This document shows positions 11,122 to 23,059 of a DNA stretch of 64,000 nt, one piece after another (position 1 is the first letter of the stretch; each line of letters starts with the position of its first letter). Location of the stretch: positions 19,964 to 83,963 of the forward strand of contig ML769678.1 of the NCBI GenBank assembly GCA_009733575.1, in the 5' to 3' direction. The stretch is from Gymnopus androsaceus JB14 (Eukaryota > Basidiomycota > Agaricomycetes > Agaricales > Omphalotaceae). The notes below the pieces were generated by a model that saw only the letters and a program-made list of their open reading frames with translations, made no database searches and was not told the origin of the DNA. The translations under genes were made by a program, and so were the position numbers.

Positions 11122-11977
11122 CATTTACTGTACTCTGGTAGACAGCTAGCAATTTGGGTGCACTTGATATAGTATGCTTTCATTAACTTGTTAATCTACG
11201 TATAATATTAGCGTGTAATGTATTGGCCTATCTTGGACCCAAAAAAAGTACGGTCGCCTTTTCTACAGCCTCTTCAAAATCAGGTTCGTCGACGTGCGAC
11301 TCGGAGATATCGTGGAAGCTGCATTCCGTGCCATGACCGACGAGAAATGATGGTTGTGTCCGAGCTGCTCACTTATGCGGATGTAAGTCCCTTCAGGATG
11401 CTCAAAATCATTCCTCGGCTTACTCGTTACCCCCTTTCATAGGCCAATAAAATTCTCTCATCCGCTTAGTGGTCAGTCCATCCGAGTCCATCGCAACCTA
11501 CAATGCGTAGAAGCGAGCAATGTGAGTGATGGCTGGATTGTATGCTGAAGCAATCGGTATGATCAGGTTTGGTGTCGAGGAGAGGCTTTTCGTTGATGGA
11601 GTTCATTGGAGACTGGAAAGCCTGAGAAGGAGGGAGTTTGGAAGGGAAAAGAACGTCAACTCAAACGTTTTGGAGTTACGTTGAGATACAAGGATCCGGA
11701 TACTTGGACAAAATAGTATACGAACCCTTTCTATCACTGCAGATCGGAAGGATACTTGGGCGAAATAGTATATAACGTAGATGGAACCCTTCTATAACTG
11801 AATAGTAAGCAGGAAAGTAACAGGAGAACCTACGTGATGTATAGAGGATTAGAAGTTTGCCCCAATAGCGTAAGTTGGGTCTGCAGATGGGTGCCGGAGC
11901 GTAGTAGAGAAAATTCCAAAAGGTGATCAGGAAACGGCACTTCAATGAATATTGAAAGAAAGAATGATCAGGAAAAG
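11122..11977. other. 3' flank of F-box-like copy A, no gene seen
   Basis: Non-coding flank, mirrored after copy B (13746-14330). No independent gene was recognised in either flank. Confidence 0.5.
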
Positions 11978-12436
11978 GTGTTGACTGCCGTCCATTTTGA
12001 AATCATTCTCGTAGTGTTATAGTTTTTGATTGATTGGATTGCCATTGACTTTCCTTATAACACAGAAGAGCTTAAGAGTTCACGGTGCCACTCCAGATGT
12101 CTTGTCCAGGAATCAGAATGGAAAGGACTCAGGAGGTCAAATGCCAACAAAAAAAACCACTGGAGTCTTGACTGGAGTTGTAGTTGACTGATAAAAGGTA
12201 CAAAGCATGTTGAATTTGAAAATAGAGATTCAATCAATTTCGATACCACTTCAGCTCTGCCTTTTTCCCTGGACCAAACCCAATGAGTTCCATCGCAGCC
12301 ATGACACCATCATTTTGGTTACTCAAATCATCGGCGAAAGATACAGATCCGGCAGGTACTTATTCTCTATCGCATCGTTTGATTTGACCAACTGTCAAGT
12401 TTCAACTTTCTCCTGCACCTCGAGCCATCTCCTACC

Positions 12437-13745
12437 ATGCCTTCCGAGCCGATCTCCCTATTGGATTTCCCTAACGAGCTCCTCTACAAGATCATTGATC
12501 TTCTCGAAGTCAGTAAAACTCTTTATCAAATTTTATAGGAATCTGACCTCGGGGCAGCCACTAGATGTACAAATGTTGAGCATTTTTGTTAGCAAGCTGG
12601 GTCCACTTATTGACCCGACACTCTATGCCACTGTTGAAATCAAGCTGTTCAATGACAGTATTCGATTCATATGTAATGAAAACCTAGTTATACCAACCAA
12701 ATCCCAGCTCCAATATACTCGAAGCCTCTTCATAACCACCGACCAACCATATTACCCCGATAACAAACTGGGTCCAACAAAGCAATGGAAGGACCGAATC
12801 AATCTCCTAGCTCTGTTCGGGCACAAAGCTAAAAAAGCTGAAAAACCTTTGAGCAACTTGAGGGATGTTATATTGTCGCTGGATAAAGTAACTTTTGTGC
12901 GGTGAGCTTTCAAGAAATATAATGGCCGTTCATTTCTGATAGACACGTCACGTAGATGGACACTCCCGTATGTTGGACCAGCTTTGGGAGATAGCTTTCC
13001 TAACGGAACAGGCCTCAATTTTGACTCCATCCTAAAACTTCTGGCTGGCCTTCCTTCGCTGGATACGTTCACATCACATTCAACGTATACTACCTTCATT
13101 CGATTTATCTGTCGAAGAATACCCGATTTGGACTTGAGAATCTTCATGGTCTAAAGTCCTTATCATTCACCGGACTTGGTACCGAGGAATTCTGGTCTGC
13201 TATCATTGACCCACTCATCGTTGTGGTGAGAAACAGCCCGGAGCTGGAAGAATTGTCTCTCCCCCTTCTCAATGGTGGCGATGGGAAACTTTCTTTAAAG
13301 TATTTTCTACGGAGCTTTCCTACCGCACAACCGCTTAGGCTTAGAAAACTTTCCCTCCGTATGGATGTGCAGAAATCTCCAAATCGATTGTGCATCCGGA
13401 ATTCACTTGAAGAACCTAAAAAATTTGGATGTAGTTTCTCCTTTAGGGCCATGGCCCGTAACCCTCACGATGAATGACGGGGTATGGGCAGTTTTGGGCC
13501 ATTATCGAGTAAAGCTAAAGCATATTTATGCCCCGGTGACTGCAGAGTTGATTGATTATCTCCAAACATACTCTGGAGTGGAGAATCTGCGTCTATATGG
13601 AACCGTAGATGCAGGACTGGCCCAACGATTGGATGATGATTTTGCGCTTGCATGCAACTTCACTAAAAGTGCTGAGCACCTATCTTGTACGGGGGAGTCG
13701 TGGGGGCTTCGTCCTGACTCTTTGACGCTTACTATACACTGGTAG
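12437..13745 (+). pseudogene. F-box-like/LRR-like gene, copy B (frameshifted)
   Basis: ATG at 12437 starts in frame (MPSEPISLLDFPNELLYKII), but an extra base in the run after SKTL puts the frame into a stop within about 15 codons. The downstream frame continues as FYRNLTSGQPLDVQMLS. A short insertion near 13075 (ACATCACATTC versus ACATTC in copy A) and another shift near 13370 break the middle. The last part (NDGVWAVLGHYRV) is intact where copy A is broken. Same family and intron as copy A. Confidence 0.7.
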
Positions 13746-14540
13746 ACAGCTAGCAGCTGCTCACTTATGGGGATGTAAGTCCCTTCAAGGATGCTCAAAA
13801 TCATTCCTCGGCTTACTCGTTACCCCTTTCATAGGTCCATAAAATTCTCTCATCCGTTAGTGGTCAGTCCATCCGAGTCCATCGCATCTACAATGCGCAG
13901 AAGCGAGCAATGTGAGTGATGGCTGGATCGAAGCAATCGATATGATCAAGCTTGGTGTCGAGGAGAGGCTTTTCCTTGATGGAGTTGCTGGAGACGGAAA
14001 GCCTGAGAAGGAGGGAGTTTGAAAGGGAAAAAGAACGTTTTGGAGTTACGTTGAGATACAAGGATCCGGATACTTGGACAAAATAGTATACGAACCCTTC
14101 TATCACTGCAGATCGAAGGATACTTGGACGAAATGGTATATAACGTAGATGGAACCCTTCTATAACTGAATAGTAAGCAGGAAAGTAACAGTAGAACCTA
14201 CGTGATGTATAGAGGATTAGAAGTTTGCCCAATAGCGTAAGTTGGGTCTGCAGATGGGTGCCGGGGCGTAGTAGAGAAAATTCCAAAAGGTGATCAGGAA
14301 AAGGCACTTGAACGAGATATTCGAAAAAGAAAAGAAAACTGTTGGTTAGCCAGTTTCAATGAATTATGAAAGAGATATAAAGAAGGTAACTGTTCGGGAC
14401 CCACATCATCCATCATCCGCTATCATCCGTCGCCCAAAAAGTTTGCCGAACATCGCGCATCTGTCCTCAACGTTAGATTTAATATCTTTTCTGTATTTTT
14501 AACGGTGGGTTGGCCAGGACGAAGAGCTTGAGGCATAGAA

Positions 14541-16662
14541 ATGGTGGAAAACGAAGATTCGTAAGTCTTGCTTTGACCAGGAAGCCTTCGTTGATTCTGA
14601 TCGGCACCTGGGTGACGATATAGAACGTGGCGCATTTCCAGTGAGCTTCCTTCATTCCATGCGGCCGCAACCTTATTCCTAAACGACTTTCGTAGTCCTC
14701 AGAAGCAAAAACCTACAGTATCTGCTTCCCCCGGGAAGCTCGGGATGCACGCCGATAGTTGTCGTCTCTGTCGATCCTCATTTGGGATACAATCATTGTA
14801 AAGTTTTCGAGGCCAAGCTAGGTTGCGATGGCCAGAATACAAACTCAAAGATCCTGTTGGATATGCAAGTCGCTTTGTTCCCTTTTCCCAAAACCTTACT
14901 TATATATTTCTTCTCCACTAGCCTGAACGCTCAGCCAAGGACAAAGCTTTCATTCGAGATCATTCTCAAGAAAAATACCCGGAGAGCGAAAGGAGTTGTG
15001 GTGGGATCTGGTATTTATGAGCTTTGCGAGCTCGTGAAATTGACGCAGGAGAAAACTCATTCCAGTGCGTAGCCAATGTAAATGTTTTAAAACCACCTTC
15101 TGACGGTTTACCGCAGCTGCAGTTATCTCAATTAACCTCAATGCTTCACTATCAACACCTCGAGGGAGTAATGTACGAAGAGACAACAAAACTTCGGGTT
15201 GCCCTACGCTACAGATCAAGCTTATTCCACCCAAGGTAGCCAAAGACAGACCGGGAGTCAGTCCTTTTGTATGTGAGAAGAAAGAGGAGGAGAAGGTCAG
15301 CGAAGAAGCAGAAAACCAAGCTAGCGAAGAACTTGATTTGGCCTCTGAAAAGACACCCGGCGAAGGTCCTACGCTTCCTCCTTCTCCTTCTGGTATCCGA
15401 CGCCGGCGGCGCCGTCGTGTCCTCACTGGATTCATGGTTGAATCTGACGACGAAGCGGAGGAAACCTGGATATCCGAGTCCGAGTCGGAAGAAGAAGAAC
15501 CCCCGTGTTACGACGACGGAGACAAGGTAGAAGAGGATAATGTTTCTCAGGATCCAGCTCCAACTCCTCCAAGTCTTCCATGGATTATACGTGTATCTTC
15601 TATCCTAGGCATGGCCCAGCCTAACCCAGGGATCTTGCCAAGTTACACGATGTCGAACGAGCAGGCCCGGGAAGAGGAAGCGAAACGGTTGAAAGCTGTT
15701 TCTGACGCGATAGAATGGGAATGGTGGGAGCGAGCGCTATGTTTATTTACCGTATACCGGGAGCTAAGAGTTGCTCAGCGGGAGGAGGAACTGTGTGAGC
15801 GTTCGCTGGAGAGTGGTCTTGTTAAAGAAGGGAAGGAAGAATTTGAAGAGAAGTATGAGCGGATCTATCAGTGGTTACAGCTTGAGTGGAAGTCTGTTGG
15901 TGGGTTGTTGATTGCGTTAGCTGGGTGAGCTATCTCGTTATCTACTCCAAACCAAGCACTAAATATACGATAGAATCGACGCAGCAGTCTTTGCCATATC
16001 ACCCTCCAACTCCGGTTCCACCGTAGACACCGATACCCTCTTCGCCATTGACTCCCAAGCTTTATCAGCCATAAGTCTTAGCACTACGGCGACAGGACTG
16101 GGCCTACTTTGCGATGGGTATTTCATATTACGATATGCTTGGGGGGACGTCGGGACGTTCGTTGTAAGCGCTTCATTCGTTTTTCCTTGTTCTACTACGC
16201 AGCTTACATACGCTATCCAGAATAGCGCTTGCCCGTCCTCTACTAGCACCTACTCGTCCTCATCCTCATCTTCTTGGGCCTACTTTGCACTCTCTTCTCG
16301 CATCCCAGCCCTATGCATGATCATTTCCATATTCTTCCTAGTAACATTCCTCCTCCTCGTCGCATGGCAAGTAGCTCCACCCGCCGGACTTGTGGTTCTT
16401 GGGTATCCTAGTGGGTACGGGGATGGGTATGAGATATCTGGTCTGGGTTGTGATGTCGGTTTCGAAGGGCATTCGGTGGGTTGTGAAGGCAGTCTTGGGA
16501 ATATTTTCGAAGGGTAGTAAGAGGCAGGAGTCTGTGAATGCCAGTGTATCTGCGGAGGCGGAGAAGGGAGGAGCTGGAGGTGGAGGAGCGGAAGGACTGG
16601 GAAATGGGAAAGAACCGGAGATGGTTGTAGCTATACCGCTACCCGTGGAGATCCGAGACTAA
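14541..16662 (+). CDS. Predicted C2-like, C-terminally membrane-anchored protein (hypothetical)
   Basis: Exons from ATG 14541 (intron GTAAGT...GATATAG, then GTGAGC...TCGTAG) read WRISILRSKNLQYLLPPGS, IVVVSVDP, KVFEAKLGC, which looks like the first strands of a C2 domain. LSFEIILKK, AAVISINLNASLS and PTLQIKLIPPK follow. The middle is strongly charged: an Arg run (RRRRRRRVLTGF) and an acidic-Ser stretch (ESESEEEE). The C-terminal half has GGLLIALAG, ISLSTTATGLGLLCDGYF and a long hydrophobic helix (MIISIFFLVTFLLLVAW), so two to four membrane segments. Introns at about 15927-15970 and 16165-16202 are clear. The end is uncertain: one frame stops at 16517, another at 16662. Function unknown; a lipid-binding membrane adaptor is an inference. 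Confidence 0.6.
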
Positions 16663-17324
16663 TTTATTGTCCGGAGCTGGTCTGTTAGGACTATGTTAGA
16701 ATTCTTGAAGGACACAGGTTAATTTTACTTTATCGTGTTATTGTTGTTTATTGCTTACCTTGCTGACGTGCTATTGCACTGTCCTGTTGCTATCATGCTA
16801 TATACTACCTGCAATCGTTTCTGTACCAATTTGGAATAACCAAAGATTCGACGTCTGGCCTATACTTGTGAGCGAACGCTTTGAGCTGCCTTTTACGGCT
16901 TATCATATGCGCGTGTCCGTCCCGCAATCCAGGATTTCTCGAAGTAAAGATAAAGTCATTCACTAATGAGAATTTGAGACTTCAGTCTGAGACTTTGTTC
17001 AGCTCGCCAAGCCGGAAAGGTATAAAGGCTGGCTTATTTTCCGAGCTCAATCCATGAAACTATGTCGAGCCATTATCAGCGGATGTATGCTCCTAATGTA
17101 CGCCCACCAGAAGTTCCTGAAATACACCGGTAGGCTGCAGCGTAGAACTTCGTAGAATTCATAATTCGTATAAATGCGAAAAATATCCTATTAGTCGTAC
17201 ATACATGCCCTAGACAGAAAGAAAAAAAACATCCACCTTCGAAGCAACATCTAGCATCTTTAAGGCATGTGCTACCAACATGCCATTCCAGTTAACCGCC
17301 TACACAAGACATTACTCAGACAAA
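16663..17324. other. Intergenic, no gene seen
   Basis: About 660 bp between the hypothetical membrane protein and the F-box gene. It holds only short unsupported open frames. 17201-17324 is similar to 31430-31538, so it is the 3' flank of the duplicated F-box locus. Confidence 0.5.
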
Positions 17325-18962
17325 TTATTCCTTCAACTCCGACCCTTCACTGTTCTGCCACAACACGACAACTCTCATTCCATCCCTGTCCATATCTTCC
17401 AAGGGCTGATACACACCCTGTATCTCATTCCGATTTCGAAACTTTATAGTGAGCTCCCGCAGGCACTCCACCCGGGGTTCCAGCTGCTCGCTACTGCGCC
17501 TGCCAGGAATCCATCGAGACCGAACCATATCCACAACTGACCCATCCTCGAAGGTGATCGCACCAACATCCAGCTTTAGAGAATGTAATCTCGGAACGAT
17601 GGGAGGGTGGGAGGTAGCGCGAAGGCTCTCGATAAATCGACCTGTTATAGGACTCTGTGTCGGTAGGACGTAGCTGTCATTAATGCTGAAGTCGAGCAAT
17701 GTCGGAATATGGGTAAGAAGATCAATAAGTTTCGAGTCAGCGAGTGCCAAACTCTCGATGAACAAAGTTGTTAACGAGCAGGAAGATCGTGACAGAAAGG
17801 CCATGAATGGATCGAAGTTGCGCCAATCACTCCGACGTATGTGGGGGCGGACCTGCCGTTCGCGAAGGGCATTCCGCTCAAGATGGATGTTCTTCAAAGA
17901 AGGGAGTGTAAGATATGGCAAGACCGAATGATCCTTCCATGCCGTAGGTTCATGAAAAAGCGTCAGTGTATCAATGGTGCGGCAAAGCGTAGGGGAAGGA
18001 GGTTCTTCGGATCCAGAGACTGATCGGAGACTGACTGATTCCTCAGTTTTCAGTGACACTAGATGGTAATTGCTGTCCATTAGAGTTTGGATTTCATGTG
18101 CGAAAGGGTAGTAAAATTCCAAATGTGAGAGCTGCGTGAATAGGGGGTTTTTGACTTGAAATGGGTCACTGGGGATAAGGGCGCTCAGTTTCTTCAGCTT
18201 TGGTGCTGCCTGAGTGAAGATACTGAGATCCTCCTCGTCCATGTTCGCCATGTCTAGTTCCTCCAGGAGAGGGAAATTTCGTGATCCAAGAGGGCGGCCC
18301 AAAATCAAACGGTGAAAGCTGTCGCTTTGAGGTCGATAGCTGAAGCTGCACCAGCGATGCATATGGTTGAATAGAAGAGTCAATTTGGGTTCCTGACTGT
18401 AAGAGTTCTCAACCGCCTCGAGAGTGATTGTCAGTGGATGCTGTTGTGCTCGATCGAGAAAGATATTTAGAGTGGAGAGGAATTTTCTATCCTCTTCCTC
18501 ATGCGTCCGCTGGCATGCCATCGATATTCTAGACCATATACTCGGCATAGATAGCCCGTTTCTTCGCCACCGCAAACAAACACTACTAAGAGTCAACGCA
18601 GGCAGATCTGTGATAGCACTTCGAGTTTTCGCAGGTCCAAAGTGTCCCAAGAGATTCATGTGACAGCAATAATCAAAGATGTGCTGCAAAATCTCGTCTG
18701 GGACTTTTCGGCAAGGCGACATCAGAGACTGGAGCTGCTCCGTATACACTCGAAGGCTCTTTCTACGAGATTCAAGGGCTTTAATCTGCATTTCGTAATC
18801 CTCGAGCTCCTGCTGTGCGCTGTGCAGAATTGGGAGCACTTCTTCGGGGTTCGGAAATGAAGCGGGACCGGATTCCCATCGTAGTTTTTCGAGTAGTACG
18901 GAAGGGTCGTCAGGTATTCGAGTCGTGAAGAGAGATTTACTGCAGTTTGGGCAGAGAGACAT
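17325..18962 (-). CDS. F-box protein with N-terminal coiled coil, intact copy
   Basis: Uninterrupted 545-residue frame. It starts MSLCPNCSKSLFTTRIPDD, with a CxxC pair near the start. Residues about 45-85 form a coiled coil (ILHSAQQELEDYEMQIKAL). The F-box follows at about 85-150: CRKVPDEILQHIFDYCC, then ALTLSSVCLRWRRNGLSMPS with the typical VCxxWR/IW pattern. The rest is a leucine-rich substrate-recognition region (LLEELDMANMDEEDLSIF, LKKLSALIPS, SLKNIHLERN). This is the standard architecture of expanded Agaricomycete F-box families, which act as SCF ubiquitin-ligase adaptors. The target is unknown. A broken paralogue lies at 31539-33184. Confidence 0.85.
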   Translation of the reverse strand: MSLCPNCSKSLFTTRIPDDPSVLLEKLRWESGPASFPNPEEVLPILHSAQQELEDYEMQIKALESRRKSLRVYTEQLQSLMSPCRKVPDEILQHIFDYCCHMNLLGHFGPAKTRSAITDLPALTLSSVCLRWRRNGLSMPSIWSRISMACQRTHEEEDRKFLSTLNIFLDRAQQHPLTITLEAVENSYSQEPKLTLLFNHMHRWCSFSYRPQSDSFHRLILGRPLGSRNFPLLEELDMANMDEEDLSIFTQAAPKLKKLSALIPSDPFQVKNPLFTQLSHLEFYYPFAHEIQTLMDSNYHLVSLKTEESVSLRSVSGSEEPPSPTLCRTIDTLTLFHEPTAWKDHSVLPYLTLPSLKNIHLERNALRERQVRPHIRRSDWRNFDPFMAFLSRSSCSLTTLFIESLALADSKLIDLLTHIPTLLDFSINDSYVLPTQSPITGRFIESLRATSHPPIVPRLHSLKLDVGAITFEDGSVVDMVRSRWIPGRRSSEQLEPRVECLRELTIKFRNRNEIQGVYQPLEDMDRDGMRVVVLWQNSEGSELKE

Positions 18963-19150
18963 AGATTAGATGATGGGCGAAGGAAAAAAAGGGGGGGCTT
19001 TCTCACGACTGCCCTGCAACGCGTTCCCTTTTTCTCTTTTAGGGGAGTATTAATAGCGTGCCATTTTGTGATGGTTTGGTTATTGGGCCACATTTGCTTC
19101 CTAAAGTCGCAATACTCTCAGCTCAAGTAGCACGATTTCATTAGGAAACT
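18963..19150. repeat. F-box gene upstream region, shared with 30555-30775
   Basis: The 5' flank (GGGCTTTCTCACGACTG, CAACGCGTTCCC, AGCTCAAGTAGCACGATTTC) is nearly identical to 30555-30775 and partly shared with 33220-33270. It is the promoter of the intact F-box gene and part of a locus duplication. Confidence 0.7.
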
Positions 19151-19221
19151 AGATAAATTCAAGAAACAGAACTGACCATCTTTGATATAGGAATTGGCCC
19201 ATGTTCTAGCTGTCTCTTTTT

Positions 19222-19563
19222 TCAACCATGACGAGATGGTTGTTTCTGTTGGCTGCGGTATACTACTGCCAGTGCTTCATGCTCACTATTAGATATCTCC
19301 CATAGGCTCGTATAGTTCATGCAGTTGATATTCGGGTGACGAATCTTAAAATGCTCTTCTGCATTATAACACCAGATTGCGGGAGAGTTTGGGTTGATCT
19401 GAGTGCAGACAGGGCACCAAATGGGTATGTTACTGCATGGATTGGCCTGAGTTGACTTGGCCGAAGCTGCATAGCTGAACTTGAATACAAGGCAGCCACG
19501 TGAGCTGCTACTAATCTGATTAGTCCATGTGAGATAGAACAAACATTGAGGGAAGGGGGACAA
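19222..19563 (-). pseudogene. Zinc-finger-like gene fragment
   Basis: A minus-strand stretch encodes WCPVCTQINPNSPAIWCYN followed by AEEHFKIRHPN and YTSLWEISNSEHEALAVV. The CxxC...H...H spacing plus the WEIS..E motif resembles the DNA-binding finger of proteins found with Agaricomycete mobile elements (inference from general familiarity). No full gene surrounds it, and it borders the repeat-rich region. Confidence 0.4.
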
Positions 19564-19650
19564 TCAGAATCCACATGGCTCAGTAGATTGAGGGGTAGTG
19601 CTATGGAGAATATGAATGTGAGTGAGAATGGTCGGACTGTGGTTTTGAGA

Positions 19651-19664
19651 CATCAGCAAAACCT
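19651..19664. repeat. Isolated CATCAGCAAAACCT terminus
   Basis: A left-end match to the foldback family with no partner nearby. The sequence to 19747 may be the remains of a truncated copy. Confidence 0.45.
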
Positions 19665-19747
19665 GTATCTACTCTAGAGTCATTCCAGTCTACCAGGAAA
19701 AGTAACTAGTTGGATAGTCCAAAGTGTAACAATCCAGTATCTAATAT

Positions 19748-20395
19748 CATCAGCAAAACCTGGATAATTGCCATAGCTGTTATAGCAAGCCATAGCAGTC
19801 CATAGCAGCCATAGAACTATGAATTGCTATGAATTGCTATGGGTAGCTATGAGTTACTATTAGGGATCCGCACCGTAACCATAAGATACGGCTTACGGTT
19901 ATGGGTATACAGGTATACAGGTACCTGTAACTGTACTGTAAAGGGTGTCCACAGACACTTTTTATGGCTGTATTTATACGGTTACTATACGGGTACCCTG
20001 TACAGCAAGAATTTTGCAGTCAGCCATACACCCGTAGGACCCAAAATGGTCAAATCAATGATTTTTGCATCATTGATATTGGCTGGACCCTCCGGCTTGA
20101 GATCTGATGTGCTGTATACCATAAAAATACGGGTATACAGGTGCTGGCAGCCGTACCGTAAAGAGATTTTTTGCCATTTTTACAACCTGTATTTGTATGG
20201 TGCAGATCCCTAGTTACTATGGATTTCACAAATTATATTGCCTGTTGACAGATGTCATGCTCTATAGCAATCCATAGCAGCCCATAGCAGCTCATAGCTC
20301 TGGATAGATGGGGACCTTGCTATGGGTACTATGAGTGCTATGAGTGCTGGATAGCACTATCCAGTGCTATCCAGTTCACCCAGGTTTTGCTGATG
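19748..20395. mobile_element. Foldback element, CATCAGCAAAACC family (carries nested MITE)
   Basis: Ends are CATCAGCAAAACCTGG at 19748 and CCCAGGTTTTGCTGATG at 20395, perfect inverted termini. Arms consist of degenerate reiterations of CATAGCA/TGCTATG able to pair along most of their length. Near the right end is GGGGACCTTGCTATGGG...TATGAGTGCT, shared with copies at 23060 and 44290. A hAT-like MITE is inserted in the middle. No coding capacity, so a non-autonomous element. Confidence 0.7.
19861..20212. mobile_element. hAT-like MITE, 352 bp, 8-bp TSD GTTACTAT
   Basis: Terminal inverted repeats TAGGGATCCGCACC and GGTGCAGATCCCTA, flanked by GTTACTAT at 19853-19860 and 20213-20220. The 8-bp TSD is typical of hAT elements. 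Inserted within a foldback element. A diverged partial copy is at about 59943-60085. Confidence 0.85.
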
Positions 20396-23059
20396 TATGA
20401 TCAAAATCCACAGGAAATCCAGGGCTCTGGAGTCCAGGGACTTAGCCTGGAATCCAGGGACCCAGCCTGGAATCCATAAGGCTAGGACCTCTGGCACCCC
20501 TTGGTTATGGAATCCATGCACTAGTAAATATAGTAGCATATGGATTCCATAAACTTGTAAATATATCATGACCGACTTACTGTCTTACCATCACTCATGC
20601 CATCAGACAGTACATCACCATCCCTCTCACATCACTGGCATCATATGTACACTGATCCTGCTTTCCCGCTCACTGTCCCCGCCTCCCTGTCCATTATGAC
20701 AATGGGATATGCAGTATCCCTACTTGTAAAATTAGATACATAGAAATATATGTATATAATAATGACCAATGAGTACTTGAACAGTCCACATGACCTGACT
20801 ACAAGGTCATAGGATGGACAGTTACATGCTTTAAAAAAATTGACCACTGCCATTATAAAGCATGGCAGCATGCTAACATACCTTATCTATGTCTGCTCTG
20901 TGCAGGAAAACATTAACATTTGTCGCCTCTATAACGGACATCCGGAAATGCAGTCCATAGGTGCTAAGCCTGTACTCAGTGGAAAGTGCTCGAAACGATG
21001 AGCTTGAGCAATAGTGTCGGTGGCGGAGGAGGCGATCTCGAAAAGGATATGGAAAGAGTTGCGGGTGGAGTTATCGGAGTGTGGTGCTGATATACGAGCG
21101 ATATATGAGCGTGCAGTCGGCATAATCCATGCATCTAGTCGTGGTCGCGGGAGTCAGATGAGTGTGGATATGTCCCGGACCTATCGGGAACACATCTATG
21201 AGGTCTATAGTCATTCCAACAGCTGTTAATTTGGATATTTAGCAGTTATAAAAAATATGATTTTTGTCATTTTGTGTACTGGTTACCCTAAAAATTTGAG
21301 TTCATTGCAGATAACAGTGAACTCAAGGAGGAACTAGAACATCTTGCAGCTTATAATGTTATTACCATGATCTAGTAGTGTAATTGACTTATATACTACA
21401 GAAATGTGCTTGTATGAATAGGGAAGTGGAAGCAGGCCCAAGGTTTGTGCACCAAATACAGTACCAGCAATAATAGTAATTGATGGTATCTGCAATTGTA
21501 ATCATTTTTTTAATAGGATCTGTGTCTGGGGCTCATTGGTTATGTTGCTGGAAATTGGATAAACTTCTGCAATGTCATGAGATTTCCGCTTTTTCATCCA
21601 AATTTAGCATCCAATTGTGACACAAATTAACTATATCTCTGTGCAGCGCTGAAGTACATGATGAGAGTACTCTATTGCAAGGGATTCAGCACTTTTTTGT
21701 GAACTGTAAGCTTAAAAACTGGCCAATAAACATGTCAATAAACATTGTCAATCTTCAAAATCTCAGTTACTTTACATCATAGCAAGTAGTACTTTTGAAG
21801 CCCTGGCATGCCAAGCACCATATGTGATTGAAGCAAAAAATTGCATATGGTGGGCTAACATGCTGGATCAATGTCCATCCCAAAACATGGAGCCCCACAC
21901 CAGAGTGCCCTGGTGTGGGTTCAGGGACATTATCATTAAATAATGCAACATTCTGTACACATGTTGGTTTGGAATAAAGATTATGTAAATTAAGTTTTAA
22001 TCAGTACAAGAACAATACAGATGCAAACCCAGCAGCAAAAGATACCCAGAAGCAAAAGATTTGATATTTGAGCCATGTGGGATGCATTTTAGGATGCAGG
22101 TTTTTGTATACAACATCTAGGAGGGTTTATGGACATGAATATGATAGCTTGGATATATGGAACCTTTCATAATATGATCATATATGAACACTATGCCAAA
22201 ATGTGATTCTTCACAGTTTTTGAAATACATTGAATTCTACTGTGAAATATGGGGTACCCCCGGGCACACAATACATTCAACTTACTCTATGAACATACTG
22301 AGCCATGCTACAAACAATCTTGAAGGGATGTGCTTGTGTAGTGGCCCAATTAACCCAAACTTTTGCTTCTGGGTTTTTGGCAGTTTTTGGCAGGAAAAAG
22401 AAATCAATTTACAATGCCTTTTGAAGGCTGTCAAAAAAAATCTGATAAAATCTGGTTATATTCCCCGCATATTTTACAACTCATAGAAAAAAAAATTCAT
22501 GAAAAAAAAAACCATGCAGAACTGCCTTGAATATATCATTCTCTTAGAATTTTTGGCTTCCGGGTTTGCTTCTGTAGGTCTTTTTTTTTTTTTAAAAAAA
22601 AAAAAAGCAAAATCAGTCTGACAGCAGAAATAGTAAATCATATATAGGAGTAGACTCCCAACAGAGCAAGAAACATGGTTAATGACATAGAACCATGTGC
22701 ACTATTTACCAGCTTTTGGCATACTTGCACAACACTTGTTGTATTTTTGGACAACTTTCACTGGATGCTAAATATTCCCAGCAGCTTTGATACAACAGTC
22801 TTGATTGCCATTCTACTCTGCTTACTAGTCCTCTCTAATGCTCTGCTTTGAACTTTCAAGTGATTGCTCATGCAGAAACAATACTTCATCCAATGTTTCA
22901 GCTAGTGTTGCCAATTGCTCGGCTCCAAGCCGGAGTCAAGTCACATGTAGCCAAGCCATTAAGCGCCAATGGCTCAATAGCTCTCGCAGCTTGCTGCAGT
23001 TTGAGTCATGCAAAATATAGAATTTTCTCCCAGATGTTTATTCGCTTGGTTTTGCTTCA
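20396..23059. other. AT-rich gene-poor stretch
   Basis: No supported gene. 20400-20480 has short repeats of CCAGGGA/CCTGGAATCC. 21014-21229 is an open frame of less AT-rich composition (IWKELRVELSECGADIRAIY) that I do not recognise; it could be a displaced exon. The dispersed repeat at 22343-22576 is listed separately. Confidence 0.5.
22343..22576. repeat. Dispersed repeat R1, copy 1
   Basis: About 234 bp, from CCCAATTAACCCA through ATGCCTTTTGAAGGCT and CATGCAGAACTGC to GGGTTTGCTTCTGTA. It matches 41538-41766 end to end with substitutions and small indels. Non-coding; class unknown. Confidence 0.7.

Larger units (their letters stand above)
9601..14330. repeat. Two-copy tandem duplication, unit about 2.4 kb
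   Basis: Copy A (about 9601-11960) and copy B (about 11978-14320) share the upstream leader (CGTAGTGTTATAG), the F-box-like gene body and a long 3' flank (AGGATCCGGATACTTGGACA at 11691 and 14061). Spacing between homologous points varies from about 2609 bp (gene start) to 2370 bp (3' flank), so copy-specific indels have accumulated. Both genes are broken at different positions. Confidence 0.85.

Noticed and set aside
14950..15435. 161-codon minus-strand frame
   Set aside because: Antisense to a charged, intron-bounded plus-strand exon; low-complexity Arg/Ser content.
17280..18860. Several plus-strand frames opposite the F-box gene
   Set aside because: Shadows of the 545-residue F-box frame.
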